Source: Diphasiastrum complanatum
Taxonomy: Eukaryota; Streptophyta; Lycopodiopsida; Lycopodiales; Lycopodiaceae
Reading direction: 5' to 3'
Assembly: GCA_029204225.1 (NCBI GenBank)
Contig: CM055092.1
Span: forward strand, 25,645,274-25,709,273
Length of the DNA: 64,000 bases
Below are positions 1 through 11,310 of this stretch, piece by piece (positions within the stretch are counted from its first letter, which is position 1; the number at the start of each line of letters is the position of its first letter). A program made the translations under genes and the position numbers. Below the pieces are notes generated by a model. The model did no database searches. It saw nothing but the letters and a program-made list of their open reading frames with translations, and had not been told where the DNA came from.

Positions 1-32
1 GTTTGGTCTCTTGTTTGTTAGGATCGCGAATC

Positions 33-222
33 ATGTGGGCTGCATCATGCTTAGCCTCTTGCTGTGCTTCTTGTGCATGCGAGGCGTGCAAAGTGCAAAG
101 GAGTAGCTCGTGGTATTTCTCGTAGATCAGCAAGAATTGCCTACTGTGGCTTGTTCACCTTGTCTCTCCTCCTTGCCTGGCTTCTCCGAGACTTTGCAGG
201 GCCATTGCTTGAAAAAATACAT
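33..222 (+). pseudogene. SERINC/TMS membrane protein, first exon, frameshifted
   Basis: SERINC proteins are multi-pass membrane proteins that aid incorporation of serine into membrane lipids. An ATG at 33 opens a cysteine-rich start (MWAASCLASCCASCAC), and after a frame change the plant SERINC signature follows: SRRSARIAYCGLF, then a hydrophobic segment and LLEKIH. The exon ends at a good donor (GTAAGG, from 223). The two halves lie in different frames because TGCAAAG is repeated head to tail at 87-93 and 94-100; that 7-bp duplication is the break. The family is about 400 residues, so only the first sixty or so are here. The matching C-terminal exon lies at 2570-2883. The assignment rests on remembered family motifs but both ends agree. 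Confidence 0.8.
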
Positions 223-376
223 GTAAGGAACAATTTAGCCTCAAGCTTCCTTACCGTCAAGCTTCCTTACTGAAGAGTTAAGTACTCTATATTGGTCTTT
301 TTCTTATATATTGCTTTGAATCTTCTAGTTTAAACTTTATCAACGACACAATGCTACACTGGCTGGTTAAGTCCTG

Positions 377-705
377 TGTTAGAAATCCATAAATCATAAT
401 ATGGATGGACAGACTAGGATTCAAATCGAGGACCTCCCTCATACCGGATGAGATGCTCTACCACTGAGCTATCCGCCCTGTTTGATAGTTCTCTCTAGAG
501 TGTGGATTGATATTCCAACACCCCCCCTCAAGCCACACTTGGTTGGGGTCCTAGCTGTCACCTGCCCCACAACTTGGGCCACCTAAACCATGGCTTTGAC
601 ATCATGAACTGTTAGGTTTAACTTGGCTCTGATACCATGTTAGAAATCCATAAATCATAATATGGATGGACAGACTAGGATTTGAACCCAGGGAGGTATA
701 TTGGA
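377..705 (-). mobile_element. TRIM: miniature LTR element with tRNA-like LTR
   Basis: Two direct copies begin TGTTAGAAATCC at 377 and 638. The left copy (377-520, 144 bp) starts TG and ends CA and is followed at 521-532 by the complement of a polypurine tract (ccccccctcaag). Just before the right copy, 625-637 is the complement of the initiator-Met primer site (ggctctgatacca). The internal part is only 117 bp and non-coding, the definition of a TRIM. Orientation is minus, so the right copy is the 5' LTR; it matches the left copy for about 60 bp and then decays, making the right boundary approximate. It lies in the first intron of the SERINC remnant. Mobilisation would need enzymes from other copia elements. 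Confidence 0.72.
407..478 (-). other. tRNA-like sequence inside the TRIM LTR
   Basis: Read on the minus strand, these 72 bases follow a tRNA layout. The 5' heptamer GGGCGGA pairs with the 3' heptamer TCTGTCC using G-U wobbles. A perfect A box (TAGCTCAGTGG) carries a GCTC/GAGC D-stem. TCTCA/TGAGG forms an anticodon stem, and a B-box region comes near the 3' end. In this copy the T-stem is mismatched; the partial right LTR carries GGTTCAAATCC, a perfect B box with a pairing T-stem. Position 33 of the anticodon loop is C rather than T, so this is unlikely to be a working tRNA gene. Confidence 0.55.
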
Positions 706-2569
706 TGAGCATCCCCAACTGGTAGAACATACAGCTATTTGAAAGGTGCATAATAAGGTCTCCTTAGCTTACTGAAAAATTCAGGTTGAATAAAATTAGA
801 TTGTGGTTTAGCAGCTTTGTTGATGAGCAAATATCAATAAATTTGAAATATCACCTCAAGCTTGAAGAGCTAAGTGTGATTTACATGGAACAAATATGGG
901 TGGAACAAACGAATACTCTATGGATCTTGCAGCAATCTGATGCTTCAAAATGTAAAGTTGTGCGGCACCTGCAATGCAACATCTGAAGGTTCTTTATCAC
1001 TACATGACGAGATGCTCTGGGGACAGTCCTAGGATTCTTGTTAGGCGCTTTTGTAACGTCTGCTCTTCTGGACGAGAGAAGCATATGGACGATATCGGAA
1101 AGATGAATAAACTCGCTGAATTCGTCTACAAAATTAAAGCTTACTTTGCCAATTGCAACCTTTTCAGGTACCTAAATTGCACATCCTTTGCAGCCTTAAT
1201 AGATATATGAGGGTAAATAAATGGACAGCCATAGATGGGGTGCTGGAGGTGCAAATGGAAATGATGCTGGAGCTAGAGATGGAGTTTATGCTGGATCTGG
1301 AGATGGAGTTTATGTGCCTGGAGCTCGAGTTGGAGCTAGAGAAAATTACGTTTACGTATGATTATAACTCCCCATCGTATTTTACCTACTAATAACCTAT
1401 CCCTGTCTGGAGGATGTTCTCCTACTATGGATTTTGATCCGAACTACTCTGATTTTAATGTAAGTGGAAGCAACTCCTTGCTTTGTGTCTGCCAAGCTGA
1501 TGAGAAATCAGAGTTTGTAGTTTTACATACAAATGCTACAGGCTTCAATTTGTAAATACAAAAGATTGCGAAAGGAGTAGGCCATATGTTCAACTGATGG
1601 TTGAGAAGTCATAAGCATTGTTTCATCATTTGACCTCATTCTACAAACAACAGGTGCTTTAATACCATTTTTTTTTGGATCAACCCAGTAAGTTCCGGAA
1701 TGTACTCTACAGAACGTACAGTACGTTCTCACTGTAATGGGTCAGAATGGATTTCTAATAAAAAAAAGAAAAACATTCCGGACAGGGTTCCGAAACGCAG
1801 TTAACATGACAACTATGATTATCAACATTAAGCATAAACACATTATAAACTTTTCAATTATGCCTATCTCATTAATGACAAACTTGAAATGTATATGTGT
1901 GGCATAGTTGCCCAGTGTTTTTGAACCACGTTTCTGTTTTGGGCCAGGGTTTCTCAGAAACGTTTATGTATATATATATATATTGAGCAATATGAGTATC
2001 AGATTAAAGCTCTAATCAAGGGCATTGCATTTATGTAGGTTGCCGAGTGTTTTGGTTACAGTGTGGTCCAGTTTAGGTGCATCAATCCCCGTTGGATTCT
2101 GTCAAGGGGTTCAATTTTTGTAATATATGTTCTTTTTTTTTTTCCAGCGGTTCTGGATCCAGAAACGCGTTTCTGGGAACATTTTTGCCCAGCAACTATG
2201 ATCTGCAGTTCATGCCCATTCATGTTTGTGCTTTATAGAAAATGGAAGCATTTGAAGAATATACGCACATTGCAAGTCTTTTTAACATATACATTATGAA
2301 CTAGGTAGTGGCAGTTTTCAATCTACTTGTTTACTATGTGCTGTGAGACTTTTTAATCATGTCGACTTTAGGTACAGAGCTTCATAGTTGGAAGCAATGT
2401 ACACTTTACTTGTCTGCACATGTACATTCCCTTGTTTATGTGTGCGTGTCTGTGCGCGCACGTGAGCTCGAGCATGAACGTGGCTTTGCAGGCACGATTA
2501 TATGCAAATTACTATATTGGTTTCTGTGGTTCAAAAACTAATGGTTAATTATGTTATTGTTGACTTCAG
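706..2569. other. Intron-like/unassigned stretch
   Basis: No recognisable gene. Two exon-like patches are visible. Around 1015-1150 there is a hydrophobic reading (LGFLLGAFVTSALL) that changes frame. Around 1235-1360 a Gly/Ala-rich reading overlaps short GATGGAGTTTATG repeats. Neither resembles a SERINC middle exon. A short (TA)n run lies near 1970-1983. Confidence 0.4.
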
Positions 2570-2883
2570 GTTCAGGTAAACCCTTACTTTTGAAGGATGA
2601 TATCGAAAGTGTACATGATAATGATGATGATCATAAGGGATTGAGCAAGGGCAAAAAGGATGGGCCAGTCATGTACGTTTATTCCTTCTTTCATCACATT
2701 TTTGCCCTTGCAGCATGTATTCAGCTATGCTTCTTACAGGATGGGGAAATTCATCTGGAGGTGCTGATGTGATAGATGTCGGGTCCTTCAGTGTGGGTTC
2801 GCTTTTGCACATTGCTGTTCACTTCTTTCCTTTACATCTGCTCATTAGTTGCTCCCCTAGTTATGCCCGATCGTGACCACTGA
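2570..2883 (+). pseudogene. SERINC/TMS membrane protein, last exon, frameshifted
   Basis: The exon follows an acceptor (TTGACTTCAG). It encodes GKPLLL, an acidic linker (ESVHDNDDDHKG), then YVYSFFHHIFALA, the start of the penultimate membrane segment of plant SERINC proteins. Two small deletions then shift the frame: one base near 2720, before the MYSAMLLTGW-like motif, and two bases near 2796, after DVGSFSV. The end (VAPLVMPDRDH, stop 2881-2883) matches the usual SERINC C terminus. Order and strand agree with the exon at 33-222, but the central exons expected between them, about 250 residues, were not found in 223-2569. The copy is therefore both frameshifted and internally deleted or too decayed to read. 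Confidence 0.8.
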
Positions 2884-4007
2884 CTTTGCTTGAACTCACA
2901 TTCATGCACTCTCACACATCTATTGCTCACTCGCATGAATTTGATAACGCACTCTGATTAGTGGGAATTGTGGTACTACAGACTTAAAAGAGTGGTTATA
3001 ATAATACTGTGGTGTGTATTTATGGTAATGTGCAATATAGGTTACTGTTTATCATTGACTTTGCTTTTCCTTTGAGAGTTTTTATGTAGCCTATCCTTTT
3101 GGTAGTTTGATACATGTACAGTATCTTTATAAATAACACTCTTATTTTCGAAGCATTGCAGCTGTTTCTGGTAAAATGATAGTCAATGTACAAGGTGGTC
3201 TACCAAGTAAATATCATCGCCATGCACACTCTCTCTCTTATCAGTTGATGGAATATCATATCCTAACCATGATGATTATTACTTTTCAATATGTTCACGA
3301 CATTTTGTTTGCAGTATCACATGGCATACATGCCTTGGTGTTTTGGATGTCGTCTTACTTGCAGCTATGACAAGATCATATAGTGAGCATTGAATAATAA
3401 CCACACAATGAAGTGATGATGATCAATGTTTCCTGGACCAATCTGAATTAGCTATTTAAATTGACCAATTCGTCCCATTCAAACTTGTCTGGATCCACAT
3501 TCAGGGAACGAATCAGAGGATCTGATTTAGGTTTTTTCTTTTTTTTACGTTTTTTTGAATCAATTGGGTCTATAGGCACATAGTTATTACATGTTTAGTT
3601 GTTTATGACCAATCACTTCTAAATTCTGATTCTCGAATCTTAGTTTTGATCTATTGAACTTGAAACATTCCTACTTACAAGTTACAAGTTCCAACTTGCT
3701 ACTCAAATGCTATGCTAGATTCTGAATCTTATTTGCACTTTGCAAAGTTTAAAATTCAAAGTTCAAACCTCAAAAGCGTTAATGACATGACATTTCACAT
3801 AATTTAGGTTAAAAGAATTTCAACATGAAAAGTGACCTAGGTGGCAACTCTACAACCTTAGTGACATTGATGTCACCTAAATTGACTTATGCTGTTATTG
3901 GTAACAAATTGCACGTCTAATCAGTTTATGAGTCGCAACTGAATACTCGACTTGATCGAGTTTGGTGTCACTCTTCAGATTGACAATAATAAAGACTAAA
4001 TAGTAAA
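2884..4007. other. No gene seen
   Basis: AT-rich sequence directly downstream of the SERINC remnant; short ORFs only, with no family resemblance. Probably 3' flank and unclassified repeat. Confidence 0.4.
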
Positions 4008-4323
4008 TACACAATTGTATTCGACTTGCATCTTTTTTAATGTCGCAAGTTCAGTTGCAATGTCGCAAGTTCAGTGCATGTACACCAACTTGTGTAATTG
4101 TGATGTACTGAGCTTGTTCCTCTTATGTAAATGAGTGAATAAACACTTCAATTTCTCTCACATGTGATTGTTGTGTACACAATTGTGCTTGACCTGCATC
4201 TTTTTTAAAATCGGAAGTTGGGTTGCATGTACACCAACTTGTCTAATTGTGATGTCGTGAGCTTGTTCCTTTGTAAATGACGAAGAAACACTCCAATTTC
4301 TCTCACATGTGATTGTTGTGTAA
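4008..4323. repeat. Tandem duplication of about 165 bp
   Basis: Unit 1 (4008-4175) and unit 2 (4176 to about 4323) both start TACACAATTGT and share the blocks GCATGTACACCAACTTG, GAGCTTGTTCCT and TTTCTCTCACATGTGATTG in the same order. Unit 1 also holds an internal repeat (ATGTCGCAAGTTCAGT twice near 4040-4075). Confidence 0.75.
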
Positions 4324-5044
4324 TTTTGTGACAAGATTTGAAGTACAAGCTTTTTAACCTAGGAATGCTACAAATCACAATACACATGAGCCATCGCCAT
4401 TTGCCCCGTCTCTTGGAGCCTATGGAATGAAAAAAACAAGAACCAAGCTTGACAATAAAATATTTGAAATCAATTATGTCGTAACCACTGCCTACTTAAG
4501 GCTACATTTGTGACTTCAGTAAGTTATGTGCTAGCATCATGCACATAATACATTGCAGATGGAAATTTCTAGAAGTTAATTTAGCAATGGCCATTGCATA
4601 TTGAGCACATCACTCAGCACCTAACATTGTGCATGTTTGCAACTACAATGTATCCATGAACTCATTATTAAATGCATGGTGTAGTCCGCTCCATTGATTT
4701 AAAGTCGCAAAACAATATAGATATGCTACATTCCTATCATGATAACCCACCCTTCACCTCAAAATGTAGATGGTAAAATTATGGTCCCAATATTTTGGGA
4801 TTTGGGCTCTTGTGATTGGCCCCACTCTTGCCATTGGTGAGACACAACTAATGGCAGTTGCAATGGGCATTGAGCATATCTCTCAACACCAAACGTCGTT
4901 CATGTTTGCAATTATGCCCCAACCTATCCATTAATTAATATATGACCTGCGACTTGTGGGTTGTGAGTTTATTAGCTTGCCCTATGATCAATGTCAAGGC
5001 TATCAATTGATATTGTATTGCAACTTGTGTGCAACTTGTCGCAA
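4324..5044. other. No gene seen
   Basis: AT-rich sequence between the tandem duplication and the hAT fragments; nothing recognised. Confidence 0.35.
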
Positions 5045-5345
5045 ATAATACATCAAAATTTGTTGCTATGGAAAGGCTCCTAAAGAAGACCTACTCCCAT
5101 GTTTTTGGACTCCTTGTGGTGCACATTGCCTAAATCTCTTTTTTGAACACATAGCAAAATTACCTTGGATGAAGGGGTGGTTGGTGCATCATTGCTCTTG
5201 GTGAGATTTGTCACCAAGAAACTAAAGGTCCTTGCTATATTTAGGGTGCATTTCACCTTGGAGACTTTCAAGCCTACCTTGCCCGTTCATTGTTTTAGAG
5301 TGATCTCATGAAGGTGCACAATAGCCTCAAACAAAATGGTTGTGT
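5045..5345 (+). mobile_element. hAT-type transposase (DUF659) fragment, C-side part
   Basis: In one frame the plus strand reads FWTPCGAHCLNLFFEHIAKLP, matching the W-x-P-C-x-A-H-C-x-D/N-L motif of the DUF659 region found in plant hAT-like transposases. A second frame continues VRFVTKKLKVLAIFR, the expected next segment. A frameshift and stops separate these pieces, so it is a dead fragment. The N-terminal side of the same domain lies next door on the opposite strand, so the locus is rearranged. No terminal inverted repeats were identified. Confidence 0.6.
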
Positions 5346-5371
5346 CTAAACATTGGCAATAGTGGGGCCCA

Positions 5372-5704
5372 TCACAAGAGCCCAAATTTTTTGTGGCGGC
5401 CCCTCTTTTTGTTGAATGGCATCTCTAATATGTACAAAGATCTACTCATTTGCCACCGGGATGTTAGCCTCAAATGTGTCAATGGCAAAACATCATGTTT
5501 GTGCAATGAGACACCAATACATATGGTTCTTTCAAGGTCACTTTGACCATCTAATATGATGTTGCATCCAAAATCCTCCCATGACTCCCTAAGGGGCTCT
5601 AACTTTTTCTTCCCAGAGTCTTTTTCAACAAACAATTCCCTAGTCCTTAGTTGCCCCATAGTAGTTCCCTCCCACTCTGAACCAATGATTGATGCAACCC
5701 TCAT
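5372..5704 (-). mobile_element. hAT-type transposase (DUF659) fragment, N-side part
   Basis: A 110-codon minus-strand reading contains LRESWEDFGCNIILDGQSD, corresponding to the E-S-W-x-x-x-G-C-x-x-x-x-D-G-W-T/S-D block at the start of DUF659 in plant hAT-like transposases (Trp of the usual DGW is Gln here). After that block the reading loses resemblance. Inverted relative to the 5045-5345 fragment. Confidence 0.5.
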
Positions 5705-7370
5705 TATGTCCGTCCATGCAAGGGTCTTTTCTAGGTAAAAGGGGAGGTCATATGTACAAAAACATTGTCTAATACAATCACAACTTTACCTGTGTTCTTT
5801 TGTTGGTAATGGTAGACATATGAATCCCTACTGGTGGGGCACTTGTGGGCCCTCATGCCACCCCTCAATGGCCTTGCCTTGCAGAACGACCAGCCCCACT
5901 ACCATTGGCCCCCCTCCTAGCCACACCCTTAGTATACGATTCTCACCTTGTATGCTAAGCAAATACAGATGTGCATGTAGTATCAATACGTACGATCAAA
6001 AAAATTGTGTGTTTATCACCAATAAAATTTGGTCATAGTTTGACAACCAAAAACATTGTTGACCTTGTTAATTTAGATTGAATTTGAGGGAACCATATTT
6101 CTCATACTATAACGAATAATCAAACCATTTGAAAACATACTTTGCGCTAGTTCTTGTCAAAAGATCGGTCTTCTAGTATTATCAATGACATTTTAGTATA
6201 ACAAGCTAATCCCTATTGTCCAACCTCTAAAATTGATTTCAAGTAGGGTTAAAAGGGATTTGGCTTGTCTTACAAGATAGAAGAGACATGAGTAATCATT
6301 CTAGGAGGAACGAGCAATAACTTGAAATCTCTGCCGTGAAATGGGGTGGGTGTCGTAGCTATTATGGCAAAAAAGTGGTTAATGCATCATCTACTACACT
6401 AACCTCCTATGCAAAAAAGAGTTTTACATGTCTTTGCTAGTACTCGTGTGTACTAGATAGCTTTCCAAGCAACGAATGTGTTTTGAAAGGGATGCTATTA
6501 TAGTTTATGCAAATCCTATGTTATGCAAATGTAACAGATCCCACTATTACCAATAATAATCTTAGTAACTTGATATGCAAGTCATCGCCATATTGCCATG
6601 AAATGCGAGACATGCACAATATGTCTCATAAATAACTAATAGTACTTGTGATAATTTTGGCAATCCACGCTATAACCCACTTGGAGAGGCCGCTTGATTA
6701 AAATGCATGGTAGGTGAAGCTTAAGCCTTTACACTCCCTATGCACACTAGCAGCTTTGAAAACATTCGTATATTGGTCCAGACAAAAGTCTCTAATAAGC
6801 TTAATGACAAAAGTGTGAATCTGTTGAGGAGCTATATGTTTTAATGGTTTAAATATGTGTGGATGTGAGCCTTTTGAAAACATTCGCATGCCTAACCAAA
6901 GTGTTCGATACTGTGAGACTAGTCTACCGACCTGACTACGAATGTACATGTTTTGCCATACTACAAGCATTCAACTGCTTGCACCATTACGCGAAAACAC
7001 TCGCACCATTACTTCTTCATTAGTTTGAAATAATTAGTAAGAGAAGTGTTATTCCATGGAATAATCGAGTAGTAGAATGATCGAGATGGCACAATTGCAT
7101 TGAATGCCTTGATAATATGACCACTCAATTGTTCATCCATGTTGCTCGATTTAGATTATTGTCCATTATAATTTCTCTTTTAATAAGTTGTCAATAAATT
7201 TGAAAAAAAAAAAAATGGTTATGAAAGTTTTGAGACACATGCACTATACCTCACGCATACCCATCACTTTGAAGTGAGCCCTTAGAGACCATCCATATAA
7301 GCGAGGTAGAGGAGAACCCAACAAATGTGAAGACTATAAATGTTAGATGAAAAACTGATGATTCAAATAT
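5705..7370. other. No gene seen
   Basis: AT-rich sequence with short unrelated ORFs. Part of it could be gag or leader of the gypsy remnant that follows, but nothing recognisable supports this. Confidence 0.3.
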
Positions 7371-8700
7371 CACGTTACCCATATACCACAAAAACTTTGC
7401 AAATAAATCTATCATCCTTGATGGTGGGTCTGGAGTGAATATCATTTCGTCTGCATTGTATGAAGATGGAATTCAAAAGGGATGGACTCAACGTCTTTTA
7501 GCATCAAATTAGTTGATCAGTCTAGTGTGCGACCTATTGGCATTTGGCATTACAAGAGATGTTCATGTCATGGTGGTCGATGTGTGCTTCATGATCAACC
7601 TTGTCAATTTAAATCTTTGCTTGACTCATTGCAATGTATAAGGTGTTTCTTGGTATATCTTGATTGCGGTCTTCACATGCTTTTTATAATTGGAGAGAAA
7701 ACAAAATCATCCCACAAAATAGATAAGGTAGTGAAGGTTGATCCAAAGCCATGGGTGGTGAAGCCGACAAATCAACATAGAATGACATCCAATTTGGCTA
7801 CCATAGATCATATTGAAGAGAAAGAAAGAGAATCAGAAACCCCATTGGAGGCAAGTGCTTGTTAAGGAAAACACCTGAACAAAGATAGTTGATTGGATGG
7901 AAGTTTTAGCTATTGTCGACTTCTTCAATTCAAACATAGATCAATTGGTTGAGAGCTCTTATCCATAATCTGGCATAACTGGTGAAGACGAGGTTCTTAG
8001 TTATACCAATGGAGATGTGGGTAGTGAACTCGATGACCAAGTTCTAGAGCTTTCCAGCGATATGATACGAGCTCAATGGCTACCACAAGATCCTTTTAGG
8101 AATTAGTGATCCGAATATGATTGAAATAAGTCAAGTGATTATGCTCAAAAAAGAATGAGATTACATGGATTATTATCTAGATTTAGAGAGATATCATCAA
8201 TCAATCGTACTTAGGACCTCGACCTACACACCTGAGAGAGATAACATATTATCTACTTCAAGGCCTAAACCAAATATTGATGATCACGAATTCACAGAGC
8301 TTGAAACGAATTACACGAAATCATTTTAGTGAGGTCGATGCAAGAAGAAATTCATTTATTAGTTTGAAGTGTCATTATGGGATGAGAATAGATAACCTAG
8401 CCCAACCAATTTTCCTACAACAATCCCTTAGAGAATATCTAATACCTTGAAAACTTTTGTGACAAGAACCAATGAAAAGCTCGATCCATCCAAACATATG
8501 CGACTAATAGAGCATGTTTCGAAACCAATCCATCCGAAAGAGATGGAGACTACTAAACATATATTATAGAGTCGGGAGAGAATTGATAAAGCAACCGTAG
8601 TTGTAGAGTCTAAGTTTCTTCCAAAAATCATGGCGAGAAAAATAAGCAAATGAGTTGGTGAAAAAGAAACTTAGTAGGTACAAGATGTGTCCTCGTCCTT
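7371..8700 (+). mobile_element. Ty3-gypsy fragment: aspartic protease region, decayed
   Basis: Retropepsin-like aspartic proteases cut gag-pol polyproteins. The plus strand near 7385-7450 reads SIILDGGSGVNIISSALY, resembling the L-x-D-S-G-A-S-x-N-x-I motif with the catalytic DSG changed to DGG. In a second frame KLVDQSSVRPIGI follows, then in a third RDVHVMV, the usual order in plant gypsy proteases. Frameshifts between these pieces make it inactive. The rest to about 8700 gives broken acidic readings suitable for a protease-RT linker, but no RT motif was found. The 3' limit is a guess. Confidence 0.5.
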
Positions 8701-11310
8701 CAAGGATTATATGATGGATAAAGTAGAGTTAGTGTGAAACAATTTCATTTCTATCCTATACCTGGGTTGAATCACCGATATACAAAAATCATCCACTAGT
8801 ATGAAAATATAGTACTAGTCTGATCTTTTGCATACAGTTCACTATCAGATTTAAACAAAAAATGAAATCAATTTTTTATTTTGATCAATTCCTATCAATT
8901 ACAAATTTTCCAATAATATTGGACTTTTTTTTTTAATTGACTGGTTTGGCATTACTCAGTCAATATTAACAAAAAAACTATCAAAACGAATATGAAATTA
9001 CATGAATGGAAATCCTACCAATAGGACTTCAGTACTCATAAACTGTATTCAAACCACATTTCACTGTCCAGATAAGGAGGTCTATGACCACTCATTCTAT
9101 CTGGTCATTTCATATTGTTTGACAGTTCTTAAATTCAATTTTGACTTGTATATCTTGTACAAATGTTTACTTGACCCATTTCTAACGATCGGTATCGATT
9201 ATAAATATATCAGACAAGTAACAAAAACTGAAATTCAACCGAAAAGAAAATTTTTTGACTTTCAACCTGGGAGTACCTTACTCCAAAAGTTAAAATATCA
9301 TTCTAAAAAGATTGTCAGCAAATTCATTGCGATTTTTTCTTTCAATTTTAAATTGTCTATAACTGGGAAATAATTTAGCTTTAATAGTGAAAACACTGTG
9401 ACTAACTCTGACTGATAAACTCAGTGTAGTCAATTCACAAATCTAAATTGATTCCATAGATAACGAAAAAATGATTGAAATTTTGTTTTTTTGAACAAAA
9501 AAAAAAAACTCAATTTTTGGTTCATTTTACATAATTTTATAATACTATTAGTACAAAAGGCAATCGAAATAAAAAAATCAAAATATTGTTTGATTCCTAA
9601 TGTCATTAAACCAATGTTTAACTAGCATGCAAAGCACACTACATCAGTCACAAAACGTCATTACGGAACTTTTATGTAACTATCAGTTTTACCGAATTTG
9701 TCAGCCAATATCACTGATTTGTGACCCAACCATCAGAGCACATGCGTATGACCACTCAATTCGACACTAAGTCCCTTATGCATCTCAGAATCACATTGAG
9801 AATCAGCATTCAATCAATCTATGCAAGCACAATACTACAAACTAGGGAAATGATTGGCATACAATCAGAACAATTCAAAATTTTGCCAATTTTACTCACA
9901 AAATTGCAAAACTTCATACGGCCATAACTTTGGCTACATGACACCAAATTGGCTGTTGTAAAGCTTAGATCAGAGGGAGACCTAGTGATCGAGACACTTG
10001 CCACATCAGCCTGCCACCTAGGCTTCACACGTGTGAGCACAGCAGCAGAACTTCTATACTAGGGCACATTTTTTCTAGGCCATATGATCAAAAATCATGC
10101 AAACACCACCCCAAGCTCAAAAGTGATGCTACCAAAAGTCTTAAATGGTCTATTAGACTTATGTGAAGCATTCATACAGGTCCCATGAAACAGTAGAGGC
10201 TGAGAACGAAGGTTTCTTGTCAAAATAGCTTCAAACTTGATGGAGATGGAGCATAAGCCTCCGACCATAAATTTATAGGTCTGATAGCTTAATGGGAAGG
10301 CAAAAAAGATTGCTAATCATGCTATAAAAATTTCCATCATGATCTCCTTATGGATTGGGAGCAATCCATCCCCCCAAAACCACAAAAACAAGCTATTTTT
10401 TGGTCTTTTTTTTACCTTCTACAAGTCCATTTCATGGAATTCTTGGCTCTAACTTCTTGGTTCAACTCTTCACAATCTCTACATGGTATATTACAGCCAC
10501 CTACTATCCAACTTTATGAAAAAAAACAAGCAAAAAAGATGATTTTCGGCTATTTTTTGGTTTTTTCTTCACTATAAAGTGGAAATTCATGACATGCAAC
10601 TCTTTATCTAACACATGCAATTATAGCCATATAATTGATCTGATCTTGCTGGATCTGTGTTCTTACTATCAATTTTGAGTCAAAAAGCATGAAAGAGCAA
10701 GCAATTTTGACCAAAACATACCCTAGAATCATAAATCATGAAAAGAACCGGCATGCATCATTAATTCCATAATTAATGATCCCTAAAATGAAAGTAAACT
10801 TGCTGAAAAATTCAGATCTACACAAGATTAAAAAAGCTCCAAAATAACATTACAATTTGGCATTCTAGGACAATTCTCCATATTTAAACCCCAAAAATTT
10901 CGAGAGTAATGGATCTTAGCAACATGCAATTGGAAACCGAGATAGTACACCCACTTGCCATTTTGCTATCCACTTGGAAAATATATATTCTACCTCACGT
11001 TCTGTTGTGCTCATTTTTGTTTCCTCAGCTGCCGGTTCATTGGCCAAATCTGGAACCTTCTCGTAAGATGAACTTCCCATTTCAAAGTGCTCTGTCTCGC
11101 TTCTTTTTTTCATGCTCCTAATCACCTGTCAGAGCAATATTATGGATTCATAATTCGCACACGGACACGAACACGAAATCTATATATAGACATTGGTTCT
11201 GAAACGATGGACATAACAGCTAGCGGCCCAAACTTTTTGTGCAACTGTCCAAGGCTTAAGAATTCCAAGACGAAGATAGAACGTGAGAATATCCCAGACT
11301 ATGTCAGCTG
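8701..11310. other. No gene seen
   Basis: AT-rich sequence downstream of the B3 gene (which is on the minus strand). Only short ORFs. TTCACACGTGTGA near 10023 is the palindrome also found in several LTRs here, suggesting an unrecognised LTR remnant around 9.9-10.9 kb. Confidence 0.35.

Noticed and set aside
407-478. A functional tRNA gene
   Set aside because: Loop position 33 is C, the T-stem is mismatched, and the segment lies within an LTR repeated at 638; a tRNA-derived fragment is more likely.
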